This document shows positions 21,928 through 30,555 of a stretch of 64,000 nucleotides of DNA, in pieces. The stretch is from an uncultured Sphingomonadaceae bacterium. Its GTDB lineage: Bacteria; Pseudomonadota; Alphaproteobacteria; Sphingomonadales; Sphingomonadaceae. The stretch is from positions 1,611,501 to 1,675,500 of the forward strand of contig CANNCV010000001.1 of assembly GCA_947503245.1 (NCBI GenBank). Reading direction: 5' to 3'. Below the pieces are notes generated by a model. The model saw nothing but the letters and a program-made list of their open reading frames with translations, searched no databases and had not been told where the DNA came from. How positions within the stretch are numbered: the first letter of the stretch is position 1; each line of letters begins with the position of its first letter. Both the position numbers and the translations under genes were made by a program.

Positions 21928-22770
21928 TTAATTCCGTGTATTGGCTTCTTGCGCCGCGGTTAAGCCACCTTTGTCATTTTCGGAAAATAAGGGCCATGCG
22001 AGTTGTTGCCCTAATGTTGCAGGCGCCAGATTTTCTACGCCAAATTCTTCAGGGTAGTTGCGTGTGATTTTGGCGGTGCCAAAAATGACATCCCATAGAA
22101 AAAACATATTGCCGAAATTGCCTTTATAATGAGTCACGCCGTCACTGGAGTAGCGGCCATGATGTGCATGGTGCGTTGCTGGTGTAGAAATAGTGCGTTC
22201 CACCACCCACATAATCGGCGACAGCCATTTGATCTTGTAAAGGGGTTTATCCCAAGCGACATCACTATGTGCGCCGGTAATGATGGCCAATTTGATGACG
22301 ATGAAAACGGCATAGACCCAACCAAGCCCAAGATAGACCAAGGTGGCGGAAAGCCAGATGCTTGGCATCATTGCATAATAGAAAAAGTTATTCCGGTAAA
22401 CGAGCCGAACACTCATATATTTCGCATTATGGTGCGCGCGGTGCAGATTATACAGCCATGGGAAGCTATGTGATGCGCGGTGCCACCAATATTGGGTGAG
22501 ATCATCGAAAATGATGAACAGAGCGAAACCTGCCCAAAAGGGTAGTCCAGCCAGACTGTCCTGCCATTGCGGCGCGGCGGCACCCATAATGAATTGTACA
22601 GAGAGAATGATCAGGGGTTGGCTGATGAAAAACAGCCCAAAAGTGCTGAACAGTTCGACAATAGCATCGTCGCGTGTCTGTTCTTTCTTGCGGAAGAAAC
22701 TGCCGCGAATGCCCTCCAAAAAGGCGTAACCGGTCAGGATACAAAGAATCACGATAATTTCCGGTCGCAT
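21928..22770 (-). CDS. Sterol desaturase / fatty acid hydroxylase family membrane protein
   Basis: A 280-residue di-iron membrane oxygenase. The three histidine boxes are HRASH (in WWHRASHSF), HRAHHN and HHAHHGR, with about four or five membrane helices around them. Family members hydroxylate or desaturate lipids, including carotenoids and hopanoids; the substrate is not clear. GGAG lies eight bases upstream of the ATG. It is divergent from a Crp/Fnr regulator, which may control it. Confidence 0.87.
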   Translation of the reverse strand: MRPEIIVILCILTGYAFLEGIRGSFFRKKEQTRDDAIVELFSTFGLFFISQPLIILSVQFIMGAAAPQWQDSLAGLPFWAGFALFIIFDDLTQYWWHRASHSFPWLYNLHRAHHNAKYMSVRLVYRNNFFYYAMMPSIWLSATLVYLGLGWVYAVFIVIKLAIITGAHSDVAWDKPLYKIKWLSPIMWVVERTISTPATHHAHHGRYSSDGVTHYKGNFGNMFFLWDVIFGTAKITRNYPEEFGVENLAPATLGQQLAWPLFSENDKGGLTAAQEANTRN

Positions 22771-22846
22771 GGCAACATCTCCATTATATCTGCGCCGTTA
22801 GTTGGCGCTTGCTGGTAATGAATATAGCTGATAACCCAATGATGAA

Positions 22847-23551
22847 ATGCAAAGCTCTTATCAATTGCCACAAAAAGCCATATTGCCACCTGCAGTCGGC
22901 ACGCCAGGATTTGTCGAAGCACTGCCCGCAGATGTGCAGGCACGGCTTTTAGCAACAGGGCAGGAACGAGCATTTGCCAAAGGTGCCACTATTCAGTCTC
23001 AGGGCGACCATGGTGAAGAATTCTGGTTCATACAGTCTGGGCATGTCCATATTGGCCGGCATAGTCGTGACGGTAAGTTTCACATATTTGCGGCTTTGAC
23101 TGAAGGGCAGAGCTTTGGTGAACAGGCTTTTCTTGGGGAGTTTCCACGTTTGGTTGATGCTATAGCGGCTAGCGATGCAGTCTTGCTGCGCATCGGTGAA
23201 TCGCAGCTTGCTAAATTGCTTGCCGAAGATGCCCGCATGGCGCGGTTATTGCTTAAAGCGATGGCCCATATTGTGCAGGCCGCCATGGATGCGCTGGAAG
23301 CAAGCCGCACGCAATCAACTCCATTGCGCGCAGCACGGGCGCTGTTGGCACAATGCCATAGCGTAAGAGGAGAGCAAGATTTGCGGCTGACACAGCAATC
23401 CCTGGCGGATCTGATTGGCGTATCGCGTGTGTCTTTGGGTAAGGCTTTGCGATTGTTGGAGGAGGAAGGCTTGGTCAGCTGCGGCTATGGCATCATTACC
23501 GTAAATGATATTGCGCGATTGCGCGAATGGCAGGCGCTGGAAGCTTTATAG
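22847..23551 (+). CDS. Crp/Fnr family transcriptional regulator
   Basis: A 234-residue regulator. The N-terminal cyclic-nucleotide-binding-like beta-roll (about 20-135) has GEEFWFIQSGHVHIGR and GQSFGEQAFLG. A dimer helix follows, then a winged HTH (about 165-225) with the recognition helix SLADLIGVSRVSLGKALRLLEEEGLV. It has no N-terminal Fnr-type cysteine cluster, so it is not an oxygen-sensing Fnr. The ligand is unknown. It shares a 76-base divergent promoter region with the hydroxylase gene. Confidence 0.87.
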   Translation: MQSSYQLPQKAILPPAVGTPGFVEALPADVQARLLATGQERAFAKGATIQSQGDHGEEFWFIQSGHVHIGRHSRDGKFHIFAALTEGQSFGEQAFLGEFPRLVDAIAASDAVLLRIGESQLAKLLAEDARMARLLLKAMAHIVQAAMDALEASRTQSTPLRAARALLAQCHSVRGEQDLRLTQQSLADLIGVSRVSLGKALRLLEEEGLVSCGYGIITVNDIARLREWQALEAL

Positions 23552-23609
23552 TCACGAAACCGAAAGCAGGATTGTGTTAGCCGCTCGGTTAAAAGTTGAT
23601 GGCTTATTC

Positions 23610-24290
23610 CTATCGTTCCAGCGGAAACCATCGCATCACACCGCCAGCCATTGGCGTCCAGATACCTGTCTGCACACCAATTGCTGCTAACGTTTCGCCA
23701 GTCCAAACATTGCAAGTGCGCAGGGGAGAGTAGTAGCCGGATGAGGGATAGAAAATATCTCGGCTTCCATAGCCTTTCAGAGCATTGACCGCTTTTCCAC
23801 CTGACTGTTCGAACTTGGCTTTAATGATGGCCACCAATTGATCATGCTGATCCGGTGTTATGATGAGTGAGCGATGATATGGACCTTGGCCAATTGCGCC
23901 ATAATGATAGATATGCATCAATGTTTCATTGCTGCCAAAAACCGCTTTCGCGGCGATGTTGGGGCGCAGGTCAGACCAATTTTCCGTTTCCAGAAAGAAA
24001 TTCCGCTCGCCCCAGCTGAAGGAGATGTTCTCCCCAAAACTCTGACCTTTTGGAAGATCACCTTCTGGCAGAAAATCGGCCCAATCATGGTCTTTATGAC
24101 GGCGCGGTAATATGATTGCGGTATGCACGCCGTTGGTTTCTACAAAAATTTGCACACCGCTTTCAGGTTCGCGCCAGTCTGCATTCACACTGATCAGGCT
24201 GCCTATAAGGGCGGCAAAGAAGTACAGCCCTATAATGAGAAACAGCCAGCCAATAACGAAGCGAATACCGGAGAGTAGCTTACCCGTCAC
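23610..24290 (-). CDS. DUF2459 (TIGR02117) family membrane-anchored protein
   Basis: A 226-residue protein with one N-terminal membrane helix (about 8-30) and a periplasmic domain with VETNGVHTAIILP and YGSRDIFYPSSGYYSPLRTCNVWT. These match the family I know as DUF2459/TIGR02117, sometimes found near urease genes, function unknown. The longest reading frame starts inside prmA. The GTG at 24290, just after the prmA stop, is the sensible start, though no clear SD is seen. It follows prmA closely and is probably co-transcribed. Confidence 0.75.
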   Translation of the reverse strand: MTGKLLSGIRFVIGWLFLIIGLYFFAALIGSLISVNADWREPESGVQIFVETNGVHTAIILPRRHKDHDWADFLPEGDLPKGQSFGENISFSWGERNFFLETENWSDLRPNIAAKAVFGSNETLMHIYHYGAIGQGPYHRSLIITPDQHDQLVAIIKAKFEQSGGKAVNALKGYGSRDIFYPSSGYYSPLRTCNVWTGETLAAIGVQTGIWTPMAGGVMRWFPLER

Positions 24291-24294
24291 AAAA

Positions 24295-25233
24295 TTATTT
24301 CGTGATCCGCTTGCGGAGCCACAATATGCTCCAGTCCCCTGCAATTAACCGATGGGCAACGCGTATTCCGTGGTTACGATATGCGCGCGCTACATCCTGA
24401 TATTGCGATGTTAAAAGTCCTGCCAATATGAGATGGCCGCCGGCCACCAGTGCTGATGAAATATCTTCGGCCATTTCAGATAATGGGCCTGCCAAAATAT
24501 TCGCGGTAATCAGATCATAGGGGGCACGGTCTTGGAGCAGATCATTGTGTAATCCATCGGCGGTTATATAGCCAATTTCTCCCATATGCCAGCCTGACTT
24601 CAAGCCGTTGCTGGCGATATTCTGGTTCACAACATCTTCACAGACTGGGTCAATATCGCTGGTCATGACATAAGCGCGCGGCCAGAGCGTGTTCGCAGCA
24701 AAAGCCAATAATCCCGTGCCTGTGCCTAGATCGAGCATATTGTCGACACGCACCCCGCTAGCACGCATCGCGTCGAGAAAGCTTAGGCAGCCGCTCGTCG
24801 TTTCATGATGACCTGTGCCGAAAGCCAAGCTGGCAGGAATGGAAAAATTTATCACCTGTGGATCATCACTAGGCGGATAATCCGGTGTATGTATGTAAAA
24901 ACGACCAGCTCTTATCGGCTCTATATTGGCTTGGCTAACCGTTACCCAATCCTGCGCGGCTAATTTTTCTGCCGAGACATTTTGTATATTATTTTCGGTC
25001 AATGATGCGAAAGTTGCAATGTCTTTCTTGTTGGGTTTCCCATCAAAATAGCCAACCAATGTCCATTGATCGGGATAATTTGGATCACTTTCGAGAGCCG
25101 ATATGACGGGTGTTTTTGACCAAGCAATATCGCCCATCTCTAAACTGGCCAAGGCATCGCCTTGCTGTTTTGTGCAGGGCATTGATAATGTCCAATTTGT
25201 GCAGGGCATTGATAATGTCCAACTATCACTCAT
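24295..25233 (-). CDS. prmA: Ribosomal protein L11 methyltransferase PrmA, with a 9-residue N-terminal duplication
   Basis: A 312-residue enzyme that trimethylates L11. The SAM-binding core has NMLDLGTGTGLLAFAA, SDIDPVC and the catalytic-loop ANILAGPL; substrate motif FGTGHHETT precedes it. The N-terminal domain normally starts with SWTLS.PCT. Here WTLSMPCT occurs twice in a row because of a perfect 27-bp tandem duplication. It keeps the frame, so the protein is probably functional. The ATG at 25233 is preferred over the TTG at 25239. Confidence 0.9.
   Translation of the reverse strand: MSDSWTLSMPCTNWTLSMPCTKQQGDALASLEMGDIAWSKTPVISALESDPNYPDQWTLVGYFDGKPNKKDIATFASLTENNIQNVSAEKLAAQDWVTVSQANIEPIRAGRFYIHTPDYPPSDDPQVINFSIPASLAFGTGHHETTSGCLSFLDAMRASGVRVDNMLDLGTGTGLLAFAANTLWPRAYVMTSDIDPVCEDVVNQNIASNGLKSGWHMGEIGYITADGLHNDLLQDRAPYDLITANILAGPLSEMAEDISSALVAGGHLILAGLLTSQYQDVARAYRNHGIRVAHRLIAGDWSILWLRKRITK
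25169..25222. repeat. Perfect 27-bp tandem duplication inside prmA
   Basis: Copies 25169-25195 and 25196-25222 are identical over all 27 bases. The unit is divisible by three and encodes nine residues (WTLSMPCTN / WTLSMPCTK on the minus strand). Complete identity suggests a recent event. Confidence 0.95.
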
Positions 25234-25357
25234 AAGCAATTTCTCATTTTCCGGTCATATCAATTCAGATTGCATAGTACTGCATTTATAGGATGATGGG
25301 ATAGTCTATATAAAAGTGATATTTATAACCCGTCAGACAATATGCACAGTGCCATTA

Positions 25358-26077
25358 TCAACGAACATAGCTGGCACCATTCGCATCCAGAACGGCACCG
25401 GTCATGGATGGCGGCGCATCAAGCGCGCAATATAGGGCAATGCTGGCAATCTCTTCTGGCTGCGCCACGCGTCCTAATGGAATATCGGCCAGCAATTTGT
25501 CACCGCCACGGCTTTCCAGATAATCATCTGCCATACCCGTCATGGTAAAACCTGGGCAAATGGCGAAGGCGTAAATATCCTGTGCAGCATAGGCGCGCGC
25601 TATAGTTTTGGTCATTGCGACCATGCCGCCTTTTGATGCTGCATAATGCCAATGCTGCGGGCTATCCCCGCGATTTGCTGCGCGGCTGGCAATATTGACG
25701 ATCCTGCCAGAGCATCCGCGCTCCTGCCAATGGCGGACCGCTAACCGGCATAATTCAGCTGATGCCGTCAGGTTAATCATCATTGTTTCCTGCCAGTCCG
25801 CACACCATTCATCATGTGATTGATCCAGCGGGCTGGCTTTGAACAGGCCTGCATTGTTAATCAATATATCAATATTGCCTTCACTGCGGTCCAATGCCTC
25901 TTGCCACAATAGTTTTGCAGCATTGCTTTGGGAAAAATCAGAGGCAAGGAGGCTATCGCCCCCTTTGGTTGATTGGCCGAGATAGGGGATATCTCTTGCC
26001 TGAAGACCATCAGCAATGGCTTTGCCAATGCCGCGACTGGCGCCGGTTAAAAGCGCGTTTTGTGATTTTTGAGCCAT
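25358..26077 (-). CDS. SDR family NAD(P)-dependent oxidoreductase
   Basis: A 239-residue short-chain dehydrogenase. Cofactor motif TGASRGIG is near residue 12, NNAG near 75, catalytic Ser in IASRAAN and the Tyr/Lys pair in YAASK. The C-terminus MTGAVLDANGASYVR is typical of FabG-like enzymes. Its substrate is unknown. It lies downstream of the prmA promoter region in the same direction as its neighbours but with more than 100 bases between, so it is probably its own unit. Confidence 0.87.
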   Translation of the reverse strand: MAQKSQNALLTGASRGIGKAIADGLQARDIPYLGQSTKGGDSLLASDFSQSNAAKLLWQEALDRSEGNIDILINNAGLFKASPLDQSHDEWCADWQETMMINLTASAELCRLAVRHWQERGCSGRIVNIASRAANRGDSPQHWHYAASKGGMVAMTKTIARAYAAQDIYAFAICPGFTMTGMADDYLESRGGDKLLADIPLGRVAQPEEIASIALYCALDAPPSMTGAVLDANGASYVR

Positions 26078-26139
26078 ACGCCCTGATTATAGGCTTGGCG
26101 ATTATAGGCAAGGCAGTTTTGTGAATGCCCTATATGATC

Positions 26140-27534
26140 TTAGCTATTAACGCTGTCAGCATATCGCTCTGAGATATTCTGCAAACCATCAAGCCGCGTA
26201 TCAAGGCGATCAAAATCTTTGCCGACCTTATCCATTTGCGAAGCCATGCTTTCGGTATCGGTGCGGATGGTGGCGATGGTGCCAGACATTGAGTCCGCTG
26301 CCAAAGCTGTTTCATCAACGGCCGCTGTAATCATGGTGACCGTTTGCGCCTGTGTTTCCATGGCATCGCGAATGCGATCGGCAGATTTTTGAACATCGCC
26401 AACTGTATCGCGAATGGCGGCATTTGATTGCACAGTGTCTTTGGTCGCTTGTTGAATGGCTTCGATTTTGCCAGTGATATCATCGGTTGCCCGTGCTGTT
26501 TGGTTGGCCAGACTCTTAACCTCTTGCGCAACAACAGCAAAACCGCGCCCGGCTTCTCCGGCTCTGGCTGCCTCGATAGTGGCGTTGAGAGCAAGCAGGT
26601 TGGTCTGTCCTGCAATTTCACGGATCAAGCCCAAGATAGACTCGATGGATTCAGCATGTGCGGAGAGCTTTTCTGTGCTTGCAACCGCGCTGCTGGCATC
26701 ATGCGCTGCGCGATTAGCAATGTCGGATGCTGTTTCCACTTCGGCTCTCGCATCTTCAATGGCACGGATCAGGCCAGCGGCGGTTTGTGCTGCTTCGCGC
26801 ATAGCAATAGCGGATTGCTCTGCTGCCGCTGCGACTTCTGATGATTTGCTAAGCATACCGCGCGCGGATTGTGATGCGCTGCTTACTTGACCGTGAATGG
26901 TATCGCCGAACTGCGAAGCAGATCGCACTTCTTTTTCAACTTCATCTTTAAAGCTGCTTGCACGGCGCAGCGATTCTTCAGCGGCTTGCTTGCGACTTAG
27001 CTCGGTTATGGCGGCTGACATAATCTCTGCTTCGATAATCTGAATTCTTGATAACGCACCTAGCAAGGTGCTGACACGGTTCAGATCATCTTTCACTTTT
27101 TCAGAAATAATCTCTGTCGCTTTTTGATATGCCGCAGAAACCGAAGCAATCACCTTCCAATGTTCTATGCCGCGTTGTTGCGCACTATAAGCATTTTTGA
27201 AGGCGCCATGAACCCATCTTTGATCCGTTAAGTCGTCAAACTTCAATTTGGTAAATTCTGAGATATCGGAGATGTACATTTCATACAGTCCGGCTTGCTT
27301 TGCCGCGACCACGCCAAAGCCTGTAGTTTCGCAATAATGATCCCAAAAAGCAGCTGCGACCTCTTCAAAATGGCCGTCCATTAAATTGCTTATCTCAAGA
27401 GCATAGCCGGGCAGACAATTATCCGGGTCATAATGGGCAAGTCTTTGAGAAATTGAAAAAAGCTCGTCGATTTGGCCGGGTGTCAAAGGCGAGATAAATT
27501 CTTCCTTTGTTGTGATATTGATGCCTGCTGTCAT
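26140..27534 (-). CDS. Cytoplasmic methyl-accepting chemotaxis-type protein with N-terminal helical sensor domain
   Basis: A 464-residue receptor without membrane helices. The N-terminal domain (about 15-165) is helical and weakly resembles the protoglobin fold of globin-coupled sensors; a His in RGIEHWK could be a haem ligand, but this is uncertain. The rest is coiled coil with the signalling tip [24 protein letters not shown]... (near 310-355) that contacts CheA/CheW. No C-terminal CheR pentapeptide is seen. GAGGA six bases upstream sets the start at 27534, not the ATG at 27573. No other chemotaxis gene is nearby. Confidence 0.82.
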   Translation of the reverse strand: MTAGINITTKEEFISPLTPGQIDELFSISQRLAHYDPDNCLPGYALEISNLMDGHFEEVAAAFWDHYCETTGFGVVAAKQAGLYEMYISDISEFTKLKFDDLTDQRWVHGAFKNAYSAQQRGIEHWKVIASVSAAYQKATEIISEKVKDDLNRVSTLLGALSRIQIIEAEIMSAAITELSRKQAAEESLRRASSFKDEVEKEVRSASQFGDTIHGQVSSASQSARGMLSKSSEVAAAAEQSAIAMREAAQTAAGLIRAIEDARAEVETASDIANRAAHDASSAVASTEKLSAHAESIESILGLIREIAGQTNLLALNATIEAARAGEAGRGFAVVAQEVKSLANQTARATDDITGKIEAIQQATKDTVQSNAAIRDTVGDVQKSADRIRDAMETQAQTVTMITAAVDETALAADSMSGTIATIRTDTESMASQMDKVGKDFDRLDTRLDGLQNISERYADSVNS

Positions 27535-27641
27535 TATGTCCTCACCGATGTGAACTTTTGGTGGACTATCCATAGGCGGATCATAGTTAATAAATAGTTA
27601 TGGCGAGCGCGGTGCAATCCGGTGCAACCCATCATACAATC

Positions 27642-27730
27642 TTTGCAACATTATATAGAAGAAATCTGTATTGAGCATTTGCAACCTGCGGCCAAATGTC
27701 TAAACAGTTTGCAAAATTACGATTTGTAAA
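27642..27730. promoter_or_regulatory. Cluster of four TTTGCAA-like elements upstream of sdhC
   Basis: TTTGCAAC occurs at 27642-27649 and 27678-27685, TTTGCAAA at 27708-27715 and TTTGTAAA at 27723-27730, all in the same orientation and just before the sdhC ribosome-binding site. Spacings are 36, 30 and 15 bases. The core resembles the recalled RamB site of Corynebacterium (…CTTTGCAAA), and a RamB-type gene is in this window. Binding is inferred. Confidence 0.5.
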
Positions 27731-27741
27731 AGGGGATCATG

Positions 27742-28131
27742 ATGGGTCAGCAAAAAGCGCGGCCACTCTCACCACATTTGGGTATCTGGCGTTGGGGCGC
27801 GGCTATGACCGTGTCTATATTACACCGGATCACTGGTGACGGCATGGCGATTGTTGGGGGGCTGCTGTTGACATGGTGGTTATTCTCACTGGCTAATGGG
27901 CCTGAATATTATGCCATGTTCCAGTCGCATATGAGCGCATGGTATGGCTATGTTGTTCTGGTGGGGCTTAGCTGGGCATTTTTTCAGCATTTCGTCTCTG
28001 GTTTGCGGCACTTTGTTCTCGACGTTGGTGCTGGATATGAAGTGGAGGCAAATAACCGCTGGTCTGCTGTCCTGCCATTTCTCTCTATCGCACTTACTGC
28101 GGCATTTTGGGCTGTCATTGTTTATGTCTAA
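27742..28131 (+). CDS. sdhC: Succinate dehydrogenase cytochrome b556 subunit SdhC
   Basis: A 129-residue membrane anchor of complex II with three helices. SPHLGIWRWG and SILHRITGDGMA are typical, and the haem-ligand histidine is in SGLRHFVLD. It binds haem b and quinone together with SdhD. AGGGG six bases before the ATG at 27742 favours it over the ATG at 27739. First gene of the sdhCDA operon. Confidence 0.93.
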   Translation: MGQQKARPLSPHLGIWRWGAAMTVSILHRITGDGMAIVGGLLLTWWLFSLANGPEYYAMFQSHMSAWYGYVVLVGLSWAFFQHFVSGLRHFVLDVGAGYEVEANNRWSAVLPFLSIALTAAFWAVIVYV

Positions 28132-28191
28132 TATATTTATACTGCCATATTTTGCACCGGCAGAAAATTCACATTCATCGGGGGTTTGCTA

Positions 28192-28581
28192 ATGGGTAGC
28201 GGAACACATTTGGGAAAAGTGCGCGGTCTGGGTTCGGCTCGGCATGGCGCCCATCATTGGCTGATACAGCGCGTTACCGCCATTGGTAACATCCTGTTGT
28301 TCACTTGGTTTCTATTGTCACTCACGCAATTGGGTAGCTTTGATTATGATACGGTGACGGCATGGTTGTCGTCGCCGGTATCGGCCGTTTTGATGATGCT
28401 ATTGTGTATCTCAGCATTTTGGCATCTGCGCCTGGGCCTTCAGGTGTTGATTGAAGATTACATCCATGACCATGGAACAAAGTTCGGCGTGATTATATTG
28501 CTGAATATCTACGCCATAGGCTGCGGCACATTTGCCGTCTTTTCTGTTGCAAAAATCGCCTTTACCGGAGCTGCAAGTTAA
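28192..28581 (+). CDS. sdhD: Succinate dehydrogenase membrane anchor subunit SdhD
   Basis: A 129-residue hydrophobic subunit with three membrane helices. Signature features are [19 protein letters not shown] at the start and [15 protein letters not shown] with the haem-ligand His. A run of G seven bases upstream supports the ATG at 28192 rather than the TTG at 28186. The stop overlaps the sdhA start (TAATG). Confidence 0.93.
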   Translation: MGSGTHLGKVRGLGSARHGAHHWLIQRVTAIGNILLFTWFLLSLTQLGSFDYDTVTAWLSSPVSAVLMMLLCISAFWHLRLGLQVLIEDYIHDHGTKFGVIILLNIYAIGCGTFAVFSVAKIAFTGAAS

Positions 28582-30416
28582 TGTCCGAAGCTAATGCCAC
28601 TGCAAAACCTGCTTATAAGATTATTGACCACACCTATGACAGTGTCATTGTTGGTGCTGGTGGCTCTGGTCTGCGCGCTACCATGGGCAGCGCTGAGGCA
28701 GGTTTGAAAACCGCATGTATTACAAAAGTATTCCCAACGCGAAGCCACACTGTTGCTGCACAGGGCGGTATCGCGGCATCTTTGGGGAATAATACACCGG
28801 ATCACTGGTCATGGCATATGTATGACACCGTTAAGGGGTCTGACTGGCTGGGCGATCAAGACGCTATTGAATATCTGGTGCGTGAAGCGCCTGCGGCTGT
28901 CTATGAGCTTGAACATGCCGGTGTGCCTTTTTCTCGCAATGATGACGGTACAATTTATCAGCGTCCCTTTGGCGGCCATATGCAAAATATGGGTGATGGC
29001 CCTGCTGTGCAGCGTACTTGCGCGGCGGCGGACCGTACCGGCCACGCCATGTTGCACGCATTATATCAGCAGAGCCTAAAATATGATGCGGATTTCTTCA
29101 TCGAATATTTTGCTATCGACCTCATCATGGAAGATACGCCGGACGGAAAAGTGTGTCGCGGCGTTATCGCAATTTGTTTGGAAGATGGTTCTATCCACCG
29201 CTTCCGCAGCCATGCAGTCACCTTGGCAACGGGCGGCTATGGCCGTTGCTATTACAGTGCAACTTCTGCGCATAGCTGCACAGGTGATGGCGGCGGTATG
29301 GTGCTGCGTGCCGGTTTGCCTTTGCAGGATATGGAATTTGTTCAATTCCACCCCACCGGAATTTACGGTGCAGGCGTATTGATTACCGAGGGTGCACGCG
29401 GAGAAGGTGGTTATCTCACCAACTCTGAGGGTGAGCGCTTTATGGAGCGTTACGCACCATCTGCAAAAGATTTGGCTAGCCGTGATGTTGTATCGCGCTG
29501 TATGGCGACAGAAATCCGCGAAGGACGCGGTGTCGGTAAAGAGGGTGACCATATTTACCTGCATCTCGATCATATTGACTCTGCCGTTTTGGCGCAACGT
29601 CTGCCGGGGATTACGGAAACAGGCAAGATTTTCGCTGGTGTCGATCTGACACGTGAAGCACTGCCCGTGGTGCCGACTGTCCATTATAATATGGGTGGTA
29701 TTCCCTGTAACTATCATGGTGAAGTTATCGACCCGAGCGCCGATAATCCTGATCATATTGTCCCTGGCTTATTTGCTGTGGGTGAGGCGGCCTGTGTGTC
29801 TGTGCACGGCGCAAACCGTTTGGGCTCCAACTCATTGATTGATCTGGTCGTGTTTGGGCGCGCAACCGGCCATCGTTTGGCCGAGACCATTAAGCCGGGC
29901 ACCAACCACAAGCCATTGCCAGCGGATTCCGCTGATATGTCTTTGGAACGATTGGACCATTTCCGTCACGCCAAAGGCGCATCGCCAACGGCAGAAATTC
30001 GCACTGAAATGCAGAAAACCATGCAAAAACATTGTGCGGTTTTCCGTGACAATCAATTGCTGTCTGAAGGCCAGACGGCAATGGCTGCGGTTAATAAGCG
30101 TCTGGGTGATGTCGGTATTAACGATCGGTCATTGATCTGGAATACGGATTTGATCGAAACGCTGGAGCTGGATAATCTGATGGCGCAGGCTGTGTGCACT
30201 ATGGAAAGTGCTGCTAACCGCAAGGAAAGCCGCGGTGCGCATATGCATGAAGATTATGGTGATCGTGACGACGCCAATTGGATGAAGCACACAGTCATCA
30301 CCCATGAAGGCTGGGGCGGTAAAGGCGGCAAGACAGAAATAGGATACCGTCCAGTGCACGAATATACGCTGTCTGACGAAGCAAAATATATCGAGCCAAA
30401 GGCACGCGTATATTAA
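28581..30416 (+). CDS. sdhA: Succinate dehydrogenase flavoprotein subunit SdhA
   Basis: A 611-residue catalytic subunit that oxidises succinate to fumarate. The FAD motif [12 protein letters not shown] is near residue 27, the covalent flavin His in [10 protein letters not shown] near 57, substrate-site residues in FVQFHPTGI and [11 protein letters not shown], and the C-terminal capping domain ends with RPVHEYTL. Full length. A strong terminator follows immediately, and sdhB, usually the next gene, is absent. Confidence 0.97.
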   Translation: MSEANATAKPAYKIIDHTYDSVIVGAGGSGLRATMGSAEAGLKTACITKVFPTRSHTVAAQGGIAASLGNNTPDHWSWHMYDTVKGSDWLGDQDAIEYLVREAPAAVYELEHAGVPFSRNDDGTIYQRPFGGHMQNMGDGPAVQRTCAAADRTGHAMLHALYQQSLKYDADFFIEYFAIDLIMEDTPDGKVCRGVIAICLEDGSIHRFRSHAVTLATGGYGRCYYSATSAHSCTGDGGGMVLRAGLPLQDMEFVQFHPTGIYGAGVLITEGARGEGGYLTNSEGERFMERYAPSAKDLASRDVVSRCMATEIREGRGVGKEGDHIYLHLDHIDSAVLAQRLPGITETGKIFAGVDLTREALPVVPTVHYNMGGIPCNYHGEVIDPSADNPDHIVPGLFAVGEAACVSVHGANRLGSNSLIDLVVFGRATGHRLAETIKPGTNHKPLPADSADMSLERLDHFRHAKGASPTAEIRTEMQKTMQKHCAVFRDNQLLSEGQTAMAAVNKRLGDVGINDRSLIWNTDLIETLELDNLMAQAVCTMESAANRKESRGAHMHEDYGDRDDANWMKHTVITHEGWGGKGGKTEIGYRPVHEYTLSDEAKYIEPKARVY

Positions 30417-30440
30417 ACACAGTGATATTATCGAAACAAA

Positions 30441-30471
30441 AAGGGCTGGCAGGTGATTGCTGGCCCTTTTT
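30441..30471 (+). terminator. Rho-independent terminator after sdhA
   Basis: An 11-bp stem (30441-30451 with 30458-30468, two G-U pairs), 6-base loop and a T-run (30467-30471). It lies 25 bases after the sdhA stop and closes the operon without sdhB. Confidence 0.92.
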
Positions 30472-30555
30472 CGTTGGGTTCTTCACACAGCATTCATATA
30501 CAGCACCATAGACGAGCCGTTGCTTGAGAGCGATGAACCGTTAGGGAGAAATGGG

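Noticed and set aside
25169-25222. Two-unit repeat as a CRISPR or satellite array
   Set aside because: Only two adjacent identical units without spacers, inside prmA and keeping the reading frame.
29076-29756. Minus-strand open frame opposite sdhA (226 codons)
   Set aside because: A shadow of the well-identified sdhA; no start signal or domain.
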